Below, piece after piece: positions 16,865 to 24,329 of a stretch of 40,447 nucleotides of DNA; the stretch's first letter is position 1; the number at the start of each line of letters is the position of its first letter. The position numbers and the translations under genes were made by a program. Source of the stretch: a virus; the IMG/VR virus record IMGVR_UViG_3300045921_000272, positions 1 to 40,447 of that record. One strand, 5' to 3'. The notes beneath the pieces are model-generated. The model was not told the origin of the DNA. It searched no databases and was given only the letters and a program-made list of their open reading frames with translations.

Positions 16865-18229
16865 AGGTGTTTTTCCTTTCATCAGTTTATTGATAACAGA
16901 GCTTTTACGCTCTAATACAGCGGCCATAATATTTTCCAAAGATTGGTCCGCTATCAGATAGCGGGCAAACACGGTTTCCTTTTGTCCGATTCGGTACAAT
17001 CTGGCTTTTGCTTGGCGCATCCCCCCTTCAGACCAATCAATTTCGGCAAACACTACGTTACTGCATACCTGTTGCAAACCGTCGATACCTTCTCCTCCGG
17101 CCATAATCTGACAGATAAGGACTCGACAGTTTGGTAAATGGATAAACTTATCAACGATGTCCTGTTTCTTTTTGGCGTTTACCCCACCCTGAATCACCAA
17201 CGGCCCGGCCCCGATACCGGCCAAGGCATCTTCCAAGGATTGAACGACTTGACGGTGATAAGCAAACACCAACACTTTATCAACGGTACCGAGTAAATCG
17301 ACAAGATAATTAAAGACTTGCGGGACTTTCGATTCTCCGATAATCCGACGAATGGTTGCCGGAGGCATTTCCGTTTCCGGGTCAAAGTCGTCAGTTCGAC
17401 AAACCAAAGTGACGGCTTTCTGCGACACCACTTCCGGATGCGTGCTGATATCTACATCCAGGTAAACGACTTCCTCGACCATTGACGGCAATTCGTGATA
17501 GACATCCTTCAACTCGCGGCGCAACATAAACGGGTGTAACCGTTCTCTCAGTTCCTCAATGTTGGAAGCCCCTTTGAAGTTCCACTTTTTACCGGTTTCT
17601 TTTTCTAAAACTCCGCCTACTTTATCTTCCCACCCGTTACAGAAATGCCGACCAAAGTCCACCCATTTGGTATACGGATGAATCAATTCCGGAGCAAGGG
17701 TTTTCAGGACAATATAAAACTCAATCGGGCGGTTGGGTACGGGAGTACCTGTTAAGAGAAATTTCCGAAAGCAATTCCGAATGATGCCCACCTTCCCCAA
17801 AACCATTTTGGAGCGGGCAGCGTCCATCGATTTTAGGCGGTGGGCTTCATCCAGAATACACACGTCAAACGTGCGATTGCTTAAAAACTTATGGATACGG
17901 GGGTTTATCACCAAATCGTAGTTGACGATGATGACCCGGCCAGAACCGGGAATGGTGTCGGCCCCACTGACTACGATAAAGATATCCCGCTCTTGGCAAA
18001 ACCCCCACTTGATGAGTTGTTTGCGCCAATTGTATTTAACACTGGAAGGGCAAACGATTAATAGCGTTTTGGCGTCACACTGGATGGAAGCGACTATGGC
18101 TTGTGCTGTTTTTCCCAAGCCTTGTTCGTCTGCCAACAGGCGGTGCGGTTTCCGGTTTAACTCAACCGGACGTTGCAATAGGAAATTCACTCCCACCTTT
18201 TGATAAGGGTATAGTTCCAAAGCTGCCAC
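16499..18229 (-). CDS. SNF2-type DEAD/DEAH helicase fused to a C-terminal accessory domain
   Basis: A 576-residue superfamily 2 ATPase. Motif I is DEQGLGKTAQ (34-43), motif II LDEAHR (126-131), motif III LLTGTPVPNRP (158-168). The second RecA domain has VLVFAYHRQVV, AGGEGIDGLQ and the motif VI segment QAKARLYRIGQ. This is the small SNF2 family common in phage recombination modules. Residues 456-576 are a separate part: MSIEQQLERIADALELLA, then a Lys/Pro/Ala-rich linker and an acidic helical end finishing DKDLDI. A strong ribosome site precedes Met456. The GTG start at 18229 is behind GGAG at a spacing of about 11. Confidence 0.9.
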   Translation of the reverse strand: MAALELYPYQKVGVNFLLQRPVELNRKPHRLLADEQGLGKTAQAIVASIQCDAKTLLIVCPSSVKYNWRKQLIKWGFCQERDIFIVVSGADTIPGSGRVIIVNYDLVINPRIHKFLSNRTFDVCILDEAHRLKSMDAARSKMVLGKVGIIRNCFRKFLLTGTPVPNRPIEFYIVLKTLAPELIHPYTKWVDFGRHFCNGWEDKVGGVLEKETGKKWNFKGASNIEELRERLHPFMLRRELKDVYHELPSMVEEVVYLDVDISTHPEVVSQKAVTLVCRTDDFDPETEMPPATIRRIIGESKVPQVFNYLVDLLGTVDKVLVFAYHRQVVQSLEDALAGIGAGPLVIQGGVNAKKKQDIVDKFIHLPNCRVLICQIMAGGEGIDGLQQVCSNVVFAEIDWSEGGMRQAKARLYRIGQKETVFARYLIADQSLENIMAAVLERKSSVINKLMKGKTPMSIEQQLERIADALELLAKNATGQAPSKEEKAPAKEEPKKGAPKGGAAKGKEKPKGPTNEDLRDAAKNFMDNLGGTKAQAKEILKSLGADTLAELEEDKWAEAIELFNAGPEASADKDLDI

Positions 18230-18282
18230 GCTGTTTTTACGACTCCAAAAACGATAAGACGGTTAGACGTTGTTACGTTATA

Positions 18283-18325
18283 CTACCTTACACTACTTCA
18301 TAGTATAAGTCAATACTTCTACAAC
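18283..18325 (-). promoter_or_regulatory. Possible promoter region for the helicase gene
   Basis: On the minus strand TTGACT (18313-18308) is followed 17 bases later by a weak TAAGGT. TATACT also occurs with a TTGAAG 19 bases upstream. A TACGTTAT motif lies at 18274-18281. The assignment is uncertain because no -35/-10 pair is clean. Confidence 0.35.
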
Positions 18326-20604
18326 CCTTCAAGCGAATCTATTTTACGACGAAAGCCGTTGCCTGTCTTTCCAAGTGAAGGGATGTGAAATTTTCCACGT
18401 TCCCACCCTAGGGAAATTAAGGCGTGGGAGATGCGAACTTGGGCAGTACGGTCTAACTGCCGGGCCGTTAAATTTAAAGCTTCATATCCCACTTGGGTTG
18501 ATGTAACCCGTTCGGGAAGGGTTTCATCTTCCATCCCTTTTCGCATCCAAGCCCCAATAATTTCGACCCACGAATCCTCAACCGTGCGGTCGGCTTGTTC
18601 AACCTCTGCCAACCGGATGAGTTCAGGGTCGGCAAGATGGTATAGCTCTCCTGAATGGTATCGTTGAACAGCTTCTGCCCATAATTGGTCACGGTCTTGC
18701 CGTAGCTTTTCCACGCCAATCTTTCCGGTGGTAACAGGCCAAAAACGGCGGTTCCCTGTAGTATCACGCAGGTAAGCGCCCCCTGAATCCGGGTTAATAG
18801 TGCCAATAATAACAGATTGTCTAGGGAAGTCCCGGGTACTACGGGCATACGCGGGGCGTACAAAGTCGCTAACTCTTGTGATAAAAGCCTTAAGTGCCTG
18901 TACATCGGCACGTCTGGCAAACTCCATTTCGCTTGCCTCAATAATCCAACCTCCCTTCATCGCGTCAATCGTGTCTTTGTTATGCGGGTCAATGACGATA
19001 TCCTTATACCACGGACCGCCTAACACCCGGACAAAGGTCGATTTGCCTGTGCCTTGTTGCCCTTCCAAGATTAATATATGGTCAAACTGGCATCCCGGTT
19101 CAAAGATTCGGGCGACTGCCGCGATTAACGTATTCTTTCCTACGGCTTTAGTGTACGGGTTAGAAACGGCTCCGGCATAATCGGACAACAACCGGTCTAA
19201 CCGGGGCACTCCGTCCCACTCCAAAGATTCCAGATACCGTTTTACCGGATGGTACCGGTAGAACGTTGTCGCCAAAGCGACTGCCGCTTCGTGACAGACG
19301 TTAATGTTGGTGATGTAATGTTTTTCAACAGACAGCCAATACTTCAACTGGATGGCGTCCGTATCGGTCCACACTTTTTGCGGGAAAGCCGCATTGTGCC
19401 ACGGAGCGGGAAAGTTAAATTCGATTTGGTCGGCAAATTCGTTGTACCGAAGTAACCGGTACAATGGGTTTACGAACGATTCAAAACTGGCATTCAGGAA
19501 GTAGTTAATGGTGTTGCCTAAATCATTGGGCTTTGGTTTATTACCGGGGAGCAATGACCATTTGACGTGGGCCTCTTCCTTTTCAGCCAAGGCATCGCGT
19601 TTGTCGAAGACCGCTTCGTCAAAATCCAGTTCGGGGTGAAGCGACCCCAATTTCCCTTGGGCATAGTTATAAGCGTTTTTGACTTTGGCCCGGAGTTCGT
19701 CTGGCTTCCAATGAGGTTGGCACCGAAAGTTCCAGTACTGCAACATCAACTCATAGGTGATATCAAACGATAAACCGAAGTCCCGACCCATTGCCGCCGT
19801 TTTATAGGTCGTCAGGTCGCCGTGACACCCTTCAATAGCGGCCGGAGCATTTTTAAGATACGTGATGTACCGATGTTGCGCCCCTTCATCATCGCGGGCT
19901 TCATCTAAACCGGGAACATTGGTTAACGTTTCAACCCGTTGAACGATATTAAGCATATCGGGAGGTGCTTCAATGGCGTCTTCCGGTGTAAGACGAATGA
20001 CCTGATAGGGTTTGTTGGTCTCCGGATGAATCGAACCCGGTCCTACCAGGAAGTGCCCTTTTGATTTAAACTCGATACCCGGATATTTCCGCACCAACAT
20101 TTGGTTTGGGAACCCGGCCGGTTTTTTGAGATAGATATGAAGGCCCCCACCCCCGGTCCGGACGATAAAAGTTTTCGGTTTAGCAGGCATCCCGGCGTCC
20201 TTTAAAAGACGCTGAACGGGGTTATCAATTTCGCCTTCTTTTAAACCCAACTCCTCTGGTTTCAGGTCTTTAGATGGACCCTGAAAAGGTTTTCCTTTTC
20301 CGGCACTGACCAACTGACCGTCAACACATTTGGCGAAGTTCCGAGGGTCGGCATCAATCACCAAATCGTCGGCTTTTAACACGACGCCATAGTTATTCGG
20401 GAAGTCTTCGCCCCCTAAAGTGGGGTCATACGGGGTATTCTGCCAATTTTTTGCTTCTTTAACCGGGTGTTTTCCGTTTAAACGAAATAATGAATATCCG
20501 GTTGCAACGAATCTATCAATCCAGTCCTCTTTAGAGTCCTTCGAGACAACTGTAATCTTTGTCTTCCGATTGTTGAGTCCGCTGCCCTGACTCGTATCCC
20601 TCAT
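18319..20604 (-). CDS. Bifunctional PrimPol primase and VirE-type (D5-like) helicase
   Basis: About 761 residues. The N-terminal AEP primase-polymerase domain spans roughly residues 28-220: catalytic DLVIDAD near 80-86, the GGGGLHIY His motif near 151-158, and FLVGPGSIHP near 185-194. The C-terminal helicase is of the VirE/virulence-associated E type: YLESLEWDGVPRLDRLL, Walker A LEGQQGTGKSTF near 513-524, and GTINPDSGGAYLRDTTGNRR. It should prime and unwind the genome with the polymerase and SSB. ATG at 20604 (GGAG upstream) overlaps the previous gene by about 74 bases; ATG at 20613 is the alternative, and a later non-ATG start cannot be excluded. It ends IDSLEGL, a variant of the CLEGL tail. 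Confidence 0.9.
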   Translation of the reverse strand: MRDTSQGSGLNNRKTKITVVSKDSKEDWIDRFVATGYSLFRLNGKHPVKEAKNWQNTPYDPTLGGEDFPNNYGVVLKADDLVIDADPRNFAKCVDGQLVSAGKGKPFQGPSKDLKPEELGLKEGEIDNPVQRLLKDAGMPAKPKTFIVRTGGGGLHIYLKKPAGFPNQMLVRKYPGIEFKSKGHFLVGPGSIHPETNKPYQVIRLTPEDAIEAPPDMLNIVQRVETLTNVPGLDEARDDEGAQHRYITYLKNAPAAIEGCHGDLTTYKTAAMGRDFGLSFDITYELMLQYWNFRCQPHWKPDELRAKVKNAYNYAQGKLGSLHPELDFDEAVFDKRDALAEKEEAHVKWSLLPGNKPKPNDLGNTINYFLNASFESFVNPLYRLLRYNEFADQIEFNFPAPWHNAAFPQKVWTDTDAIQLKYWLSVEKHYITNINVCHEAAVALATTFYRYHPVKRYLESLEWDGVPRLDRLLSDYAGAVSNPYTKAVGKNTLIAAVARIFEPGCQFDHILILEGQQGTGKSTFVRVLGGPWYKDIVIDPHNKDTIDAMKGGWIIEASEMEFARRADVQALKAFITRVSDFVRPAYARSTRDFPRQSVIIGTINPDSGGAYLRDTTGNRRFWPVTTGKIGVEKLRQDRDQLWAEAVQRYHSGELYHLADPELIRLAEVEQADRTVEDSWVEIIGAWMRKGMEDETLPERVTSTQVGYEALNLTARQLDRTAQVRISHALISLGWERGKFHIPSLGKTGNGFRRKIDSLEGL

Positions 20605-20824
20605 CCGTAGCATTCTCCATCGCTTTTACGACCATATTCAGTTTGTTTTCCGCATCATCCAAGTTAATCATCCAACGTCCCCGGTGTTTAAAACCTTTGA
20701 GTCCTTTAGGGTCGCCCTTCTTTCCCAATCGGGCCAAATGTCGGATGTGAAGTACCGAATAATCATACTTTTCAGCTACTTTTTCGGCGTAGTCATATTG
20801 TACACCTTTAACCGTCATTGACAT
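20531..20824 (-). CDS. Small HTH-type DNA-binding protein with CLEGL tail
   Basis: A 97-residue protein. Residues 10-55 (YDYAEKVAEKYDYSVLHIRH, LARLGKKGDPKGLKGFKHRG and RWMINLD) look like a MerR/excisionase-type winged helix: a helix, a turn, a recognition helix, then a basic wing. The C terminus is acidic and ends YSCLEGL. It is transcribed from a clear promoter with tandem 12-bp repeats in its own leader, which would suit autoregulation. It could be a replication initiator helper, as the PrimPol-helicase follows. The start is behind AAGAGGAAC. Confidence 0.7.
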   Translation of the reverse strand: MSMTVKGVQYDYAEKVAEKYDYSVLHIRHLARLGKKGDPKGLKGFKHRGRWMINLDDAENKLNMVVKAMENATDEGYESGQRTQQSEDKDYSCLEGL

Positions 20825-20839
20825 AGCGTTTAGTTCCTC

Positions 20840-20863
20840 TTACTTTACGAATTACTTTACGAA
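20840..20863 (-). repeat. Tandem 12-bp direct repeat in the leader of the HTH gene
   Basis: TTACTTTACGAA occurs at 20840-20851 and again immediately at 20852-20863 on the plus strand. It lies between the promoter and the start of the HTH gene, the typical place of an operator. Confidence 0.6.
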
Positions 20864-20875
20864 CTGTCATAGTAC

Positions 20876-20904
20876 ATAATACTACATCCTCATACGTTAT
20901 GCAA
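20876..20904 (-). promoter_or_regulatory. Sigma-70-type promoter for the HTH/PrimPol operon
   Basis: On the minus strand TTGCAT (20904-20899), a spacer of exactly 17 bases, then TATTAT (20881-20876). A TACGTTAT motif (20893-20900) lies inside. Transcription would start near 20868. Confidence 0.65.
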
Positions 20905-21505
20905 TACTACCTTGTCGGCTACCTTTTTCAACTTGCCGGTAGCACACCGAACATTCGGCAAAATCCGGACGAGTCGGCGCTTGGATGTGACCGGTCACTT
21001 TCAAACACCCCTCGCAGAATTTATCGAAGATATAATCCCCGGCTGGTTTTACGACAACGGGTTCCTGCCAAGGTTTACTAGGCGGGTCAGTTGCAGGACA
21101 TCCGTCTTCTGAGACAATGTGTTCAACCGCTTTCACATCTTCACGGTCTACCGGGATATGAGGAACAAACCGTTCTCCGTGGATGGCTTGGGCTGTCTCT
21201 TCATCGACAAAATCACGCATTCCACCGACCATAACGTTGACTTTGGGCGACACTAGTTGTCCTGCGATAGCCGCATACCCGCACATATCGACATAATGGT
21301 CCAATGCGCGACTTCCGGAAGTAGTACGACTGATTTTTTGGAGGATATTACAGATGGCGACTTGCTCCGGGGTGATAGGTACACCCAGATAAGCTGTCCA
21401 GAGTTCAGCAATGTTCGTAAGGTTGGTTTCCGGGTCACCATGGGTTTTATTTCTATCCTCCATTGTCGTTTTTATCGCTGTTTCTAATATATCTTTCCGG
21501 TTCAT
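20897..21505 (-). CDS. DUF6378 (MazG-like) protein with C-terminal zinc ribbon
   Basis: About 202 residues. Residues 5-90 (RKDILETAIKTTMEDRNKTH, EVAICNILQKISR-type region, ALDHYVDMCGYAAIAGQL) match the all-helical DUF6378 domain, related in pattern to MazG-type nucleotide pyrophosphohydrolases. Glu and Asp residues placed for metal binding are visible, but activity is not shown. The C terminus carries a CEGC...CSVC zinc ribbon. A role in nucleotide-pool or alarmone control is plausible. The ATG at 21505 overlaps the previous stop (ATGA). Confidence 0.75.
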   Translation of the reverse strand: MNRKDILETAIKTTMEDRNKTHGDPETNLTNIAELWTAYLGVPITPEQVAICNILQKISRTTSGSRALDHYVDMCGYAAIAGQLVSPKVNVMVGGMRDFVDEETAQAIHGERFVPHIPVDREDVKAVEHIVSEDGCPATDPPSKPWQEPVVVKPAGDYIFDKFCEGCLKVTGHIQAPTRPDFAECSVCYRQVEKGSRQGSIA

Positions 21506-22317
21506 CCACACACCGCCTTTCTGATGGTCTCTTGCCAGATTTTCAACGCTTCGTTTTCTGCCTTCAACCGGGCGTTTTCCTCCATTATTTTCTGGATGGA
21601 ATTTAACACGGCCATCGGGTCTAAATCACTCGCCTGTTTCGGCGGTTCAGGGGCTTCCGGTTGTTCAGATTTGGATGGGGCTTCATCCGGAACAGCCGCA
21701 TATGTTTTGTGTTGGATTAATTTCAATTTCTCTTCCTTCCATTTTTTATACGTCGAATTAGTGGTTAATATGGCTTTAGAATTATAGGTTTGAAACGGGT
21801 TACCGTTAGCTGAACGGTAGCCTGATTCATTCAGGAGCTTGCAAATTTCCTTGGCCGATAGCTCTCCGTTTTCGTAGGCAAACACCATTTCTGCCACGGC
21901 TTCCGGAAAATTATGAACGTTAATACACTGAATTTGGGTCTTCGGCATTGACAGAACTTCTTTTTCAAAGTCCATCATCCGTTTTACGTTATTCGGGATG
22001 ATGATTTTTTCCGCTGTTTTTACTGCCATTTGTTTTTCGTCCTTTCTTTCTCGATGTTCTTTTGCTTTATCTAGTACGGTTTTTACGGCTGTTTTAAAAT
22101 CCTTCAACTGAAAACCCCATAACGTGTCTGTCTGTTTACGCTTGGAGCATTGAAAGATGGTTCCGGTAGGTTGGTGAAACCAGTGGTGATGGGTGGTGTT
22201 GGAATACCGGTGTTTGAATCCCAGATATTCTAACACCCTGATAGCGTCTTTCCGGGATATCTTGGGGCTATCCGACTCCAAGACGTGGGTTAGAATCTTA
22301 TCAGCTTGTCGGCTCAT
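21502..22317 (-). CDS. HicA-like domain fused to recombinase-type HTH and coiled coil
   Basis: A protein of about 271 residues. Residues about 18-80 (ISRKDAIRVLEYLGFKHRYS, NTTHHHWFHQPTG, LWGFQLKDFKTAVKTVL) resemble the small HicA mRNA-interferase fold, with His residues where HicA has its catalytic His. The middle (ENGELSAKEICKLLNESGYR and then the TYNSKAILTTNSTYKKW segment) resembles the helical 'recombinase' domain of serine recombinases. The end is Pro/Glu-rich then a coiled coil (IMEENARLKAENEALKIW). No HicB partner and no serine resolvase catalytic domain are present. Both matches are by pattern, so function is open. ATG at 22317 is behind GGGGAGG. Confidence 0.6.
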   Translation of the reverse strand: MSRQADKILTHVLESDSPKISRKDAIRVLEYLGFKHRYSNTTHHHWFHQPTGTIFQCSKRKQTDTLWGFQLKDFKTAVKTVLDKAKEHRERKDEKQMAVKTAEKIIIPNNVKRMMDFEKEVLSMPKTQIQCINVHNFPEAVAEMVFAYENGELSAKEICKLLNESGYRSANGNPFQTYNSKAILTTNSTYKKWKEEKLKLIQHKTYAAVPDEAPSKSEQPEAPEPPKQASDLDPMAVLNSIQKIMEENARLKAENEALKIWQETIRKAVCG

Positions 22318-22627
22318 CGTCTGGACCAACCTCCCCGATTTTCATCTTGCCTTCAATCAACATTGTCAGACGTTCCCGCATTTCGGTTACCCGGCGTTCA
22401 AAGTCGTTCATCACCAAATTGGGGGCGAGCCCGTGGGCAATACCGGTTACAAACAAACCGAGAAACATTACCCTGACTACGTAATCGGTCATAAACACCC
22501 CGTAGTTATCGACCATTTCGCCCAAGACGTGTTCAGCAACTCGCATCCCCTGATTCCGTTGCTGTTCGGTAAGCCTCATCGGCTCTCCGTTTGCCGGATT
22601 AAACCCTTCTTTTTGAAAATAAACCAC
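22301..22627 (-). CDS. Hypothetical protein, mostly helical
   Basis: A 108-residue protein from GTG at 22627 behind AGAAAGGAAAAGAGC. It begins VYFQKEGFNPANGEPMRL and continues as helices, with a moderately hydrophobic segment (YVVRVMFLGLFVTGIAHGLA) that might associate with a membrane. The C terminus is charged. No family is recognised. It overlaps the next gene by 17 bases. Confidence 0.6.
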   Translation of the reverse strand: MVYFQKEGFNPANGEPMRLTEQQRNQGMRVAEHVLGEMVDNYGVFMTDYVVRVMFLGLFVTGIAHGLAPNLVMNDFERRVTEMRERLTMLIEGKMKIGEVGPDDEPTS

Positions 22628-22640
22628 GCTCTTTTCCTTT

Positions 22641-22886
22641 CTACAAATCATCCAAACACTTATACTTATTACGTTTTTCCCGTTGCAATCGAGCCATCTC
22701 CTTTCCACGGGCGACTTTATCGGGGTCTTTCTGGTTGGTGAAGCCCCCAAACACTTGGCAATCGATACAGTACTTGTGTTGAGCCGGGCGACTGGATACG
22801 TTGGTCTCATCCCGGTCAAGCCAAGTAGCCGTACATTTCTTATTCTTGCACCAATGAACGACAAACGGTTTTTCGCTACGACTCAT
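22641..22886 (-). CDS. Small zinc-binding protein with CLDDL tail
   Basis: An 81-residue protein. WCKNKKC and YCIDC give a C-x4-C/C-x2-C pattern expected to bind zinc. The rest is basic (RGKEMARLQREKRNKYK). It ends YKCLDDL, a variant of the Y-x-C-L-E-G-L tail on its upstream neighbour. The ATG at 22886 overlaps the previous stop (ATGA), with GGAGGGG as ribosome site inside the previous gene. A nucleic-acid or protein adaptor role is likely but unproven. Confidence 0.7.
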   Translation of the reverse strand: MSRSEKPFVVHWCKNKKCTATWLDRDETNVSSRPAQHKYCIDCQVFGGFTNQKDPDKVARGKEMARLQREKRNKYKCLDDL

Positions 22887-23065
22887 AGCCCCTCCAAACA
22901 ACGGTATTTCAACAATGACAATTCTCCGTGTCCGTAGGGGCAATACTGATGGTCTTTTGCCGATGTCCCCCATTCACAATATTGGCAATACTTAAGCACT
23001 GCATACCCGACTGACAGTTGCCATTCGAGAGTACGCCGGTATTGTTTCCATCCGACCCGGCTCAC
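22883..23065 (-). CDS. Small zinc-ribbon protein with CLEGL tail
   Basis: A 60-residue protein from GTG at 23065. CQYC...YCPYGH forms a compact zinc ribbon. It ends KYRCLEGL. The codons for LEGL also contain the GGAGGGG ribosome site of the next gene, so protein tail and translation signal overlap here. It is coupled to the upstream gene by a GTGA overlap. Confidence 0.65.
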   Translation of the reverse strand: MSRVGWKQYRRTLEWQLSVGYAVLKYCQYCEWGTSAKDHQYCPYGHGELSLLKYRCLEGL

Positions 23066-23244
23066 GACGCTTTACCTGATTCGCCCTGTTGGCGAATCCC
23101 CGCACTGCCCGTTCTACTCTTGAAAATCCCGGCCAAGACGTATAAATCATCTTTGGCGCTTTTCCAATTCCGTTCCAGTTGGTGATTCTCCGGCAATGCC
23201 GAAGCCGTCTCAATACTCCCATTAAGTTTTCCTTCCACGCTCAT
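23062..23244 (-). CDS. Small hypothetical protein
   Basis: A 60-residue basic, Ser/Gly-rich protein (MSVEGKLNGSIETASALPEN ... KSAKDDLYVLAGIFKS) with no recognised domain. ATG at 23244 is behind TTAGGAACG; the longer start at 23286 lacks a site. The stop overlaps the following GTG start. Confidence 0.55.
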   Translation of the reverse strand: MSVEGKLNGSIETASALPENHQLERNWKSAKDDLYVLAGIFKSRTGSAGIRQQGESGKAS

Positions 23245-23249
23245 CGTTC

Positions 23250-23450
23250 CTAATAGCAAACGTACTGACTTGCTTCCCGTATACAAGTAAACCCTGAGTT
23301 GATTGCAAGGTCAAGGGCAGAAATTGAGTCCGGAATAAACGACTCATTTTGATGACGGGTAGTGTTACCCCAAGTGGATACGTATAACGCCAAGAGAAGG
23401 ATTATTACTATGGACACCGGGTGTAATACTATCCGATTCAGTAAAACCAT
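23250..23450 (-). CDS. Small single-pass membrane protein
   Basis: A 66-residue protein. Residues about 7-27 (IVLHPVSIVIILLLALYVST) form one clear transmembrane helix, followed by a soluble domain with two Cys near the end (TCIREASQYVC). It is the first gene after promoter 23492-23520. It may be an inner-membrane protein made early, for example for exclusion or host control; nothing in the sequence decides this. ATG at 23450 is behind GGGGA; 23471 is an alternative start without a site. Confidence 0.6.
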   Translation of the reverse strand: MVLLNRIVLHPVSIVIILLLALYVSTWGNTTRHQNESFIPDSISALDLAINSGFTCIREASQYVCY

Positions 23451-23491
23451 TTCATCGTTTCCCCACAACATACTGTAATGTATTGAATCGT

Positions 23492-23520
23492 ATCATACCA
23501 TAGACTACATTATAGTGCAA
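23492..23520 (-). promoter_or_regulatory. Sigma-70-type promoter for the second leftward unit
   Basis: On the minus strand TTGCAC (23520-23515), 17 bases, TATGAT (23497-23492). It lies directly downstream of terminator 23526-23564 and upstream of the membrane-protein gene, so it restarts transcription. A TATAAT at 23514-23509 also lies between the elements. Confidence 0.6.
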
Positions 23521-23525
23521 CCAAA

Positions 23526-23564
23526 TAAAAACACTCTCCCCGACACGTCATCGAGGAGAGTGTT
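23526..23564 (-). terminator. Rho-independent terminator of the early (ribozyme) operon
   Basis: Read leftward, AACACTCTCC (23564-23555) pairs with GGAGAGTGTT (23539-23530) across 15 bases, then TTTATTT. It ends the first leftward unit, just after the 42-residue zinc protein. Confidence 0.88.
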
Positions 23565-23582
23565 AGCGCTTCCGAGAAAGGA

Positions 23583-23711
23583 CTAGAAACCCGGTTGCGC
23601 TGTTAATTCGAGATTCAGTTGTACCGTTTCCCCGTCTTCAGCCTGACACTTCAGGCAATAGGTTTCCCCAGATAAACAGGGTGTTCCGCATTCAAAGCAT
23701 TTTTCGACCAT
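23583..23711 (-). CDS. 42-residue zinc-ribbon miniprotein
   Basis: ATG at 23711, stop TAG at 23583. The protein begins MVEKCFECGTPCLSGETYCL followed by KCQAEDGE and an uncharged end. Cys-x2-Cys-x3-Cys and Cys-x2-Cys form a treble-clef or ribbon zinc site. The arrangement of Cys, a full set of sense codons, and a position exactly between the HTH gene and the terminator make it likely to be real despite its length. Ribosome site candidates are GGAG (spacing about 11) or GAAGACGG. A regulatory role is inferred only. Confidence 0.55.
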   Translation of the reverse strand: MVEKCFECGTPCLSGETYCLKCQAEDGETVQLNLELTAQPGF

Positions 23712-23777
23712 CCGTCTTCGTTCTCCATCGTTATACGACCGTTACGACCAAGTAACCGGTAACCCGGAATGCCCCTA

Positions 23778-24089
23778 TTATACCATCTCCGTAAAGTATT
23801 GGTGTTTGTACCGTCTATGCTCTTTAATGGTTTCCCGGTGTTCTTCTTTATCGTAGTACTGTTTCCATCCGCCCCGTTCCTGTCTCCGTTTCTTATTTTC
23901 CGTCAACGACTCCGGATTCTGTAGGAATTGGATGGTACGCCGGGAAACGCCGTGTATGGCCGCAAGCTTTCTTTGAGAGAACCCACACGGGTTCAAGCGT
24001 ATCCAGGTTTTTTGCATATCGGATAACTTTATCCGTCTATCGATTCCCGGTTCTTTGGGGAGTTTCATTTTTTCGGCTTTATACGGCAC
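23778..24089 (-). CDS. HTH DNA-binding protein, possible early regulator
   Basis: A 103-residue very basic protein. Residues about 23-56 (LSDMQKTWIRLNPCGFSQRK, LAAIHGVSRRTIQFLQ) form a homeodomain-like helix-turn-helix; SQRKLAAIHGVSRRTI is the helix-turn-recognition helix. The C terminus is rich in Arg, Lys, His and Glu. It lies in the early operon downstream of the hammerhead ribozymes and is a good candidate for the factor that reads the repeated TACGTTAT motif. That link is inference. Confidence 0.7.
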   Translation of the reverse strand: MPYKAEKMKLPKEPGIDRRIKLSDMQKTWIRLNPCGFSQRKLAAIHGVSRRTIQFLQNPESLTENKKRRQERGGWKQYYDKEEHRETIKEHRRYKHQYFTEMV

Positions 24090-24105
24090 GCTGTCCCCCT
24101 TTCTA

Positions 24106-24303
24106 TTAAATCACGGTTAATTCTTTTACGCTTGGAATCCAACTGATTGTAAGGTTTTCGGGTTTACACTTGTACGCTTTTTGCATATCAATCGCGTGGC
24201 TGAACGCCTGTTTTTCATTGTGGAACACGAATTTCGCCATTATCAAACCATCGTTATCCGGAGAAACCAAAACCGGGAAGTAAACTTTTTCCATTGCTTT
24301 CAT
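24106..24303 (-). CDS. Small early protein after ribozyme C
   Basis: About 65 residues (MKAMEKVYFPVLVSPDNDGL ... IMAKFVFHNEKQAFSHAI). Mixed alpha/beta, no recognised family. The longer ATG at 24366 lies inside the stem II loop of hammerhead ribozyme C and upstream of its cut site, so a start at 24303 or 24294, both after the cut, is preferred. AAGG lies just before 24303 and 11 bases before 24294. Confidence 0.6.
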   Translation of the reverse strand: MKAMEKVYFPVLVSPDNDGLIMAKFVFHNEKQAFSHAIDMQKAYKCKPENLTISWIPSVKELTVI

Positions 24304-24329
24304 TGCCTTATAAGGTAAACAGTAGGTTT

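Noticed and set aside
22301-22864. Extended 187-residue version of the gene at 22301-22627
   Set aside because: The extension would fully overlap the zinc protein gene 22641-22886. GTG 22627 has a good ribosome site.
23575-23590. AGAAAGGACTAGAAAC on the plus strand, like the early-gene leader
   Set aside because: No start codon follows on that strand. On the minus strand it includes the stop of the 42-residue gene. Probably chance or a relic.
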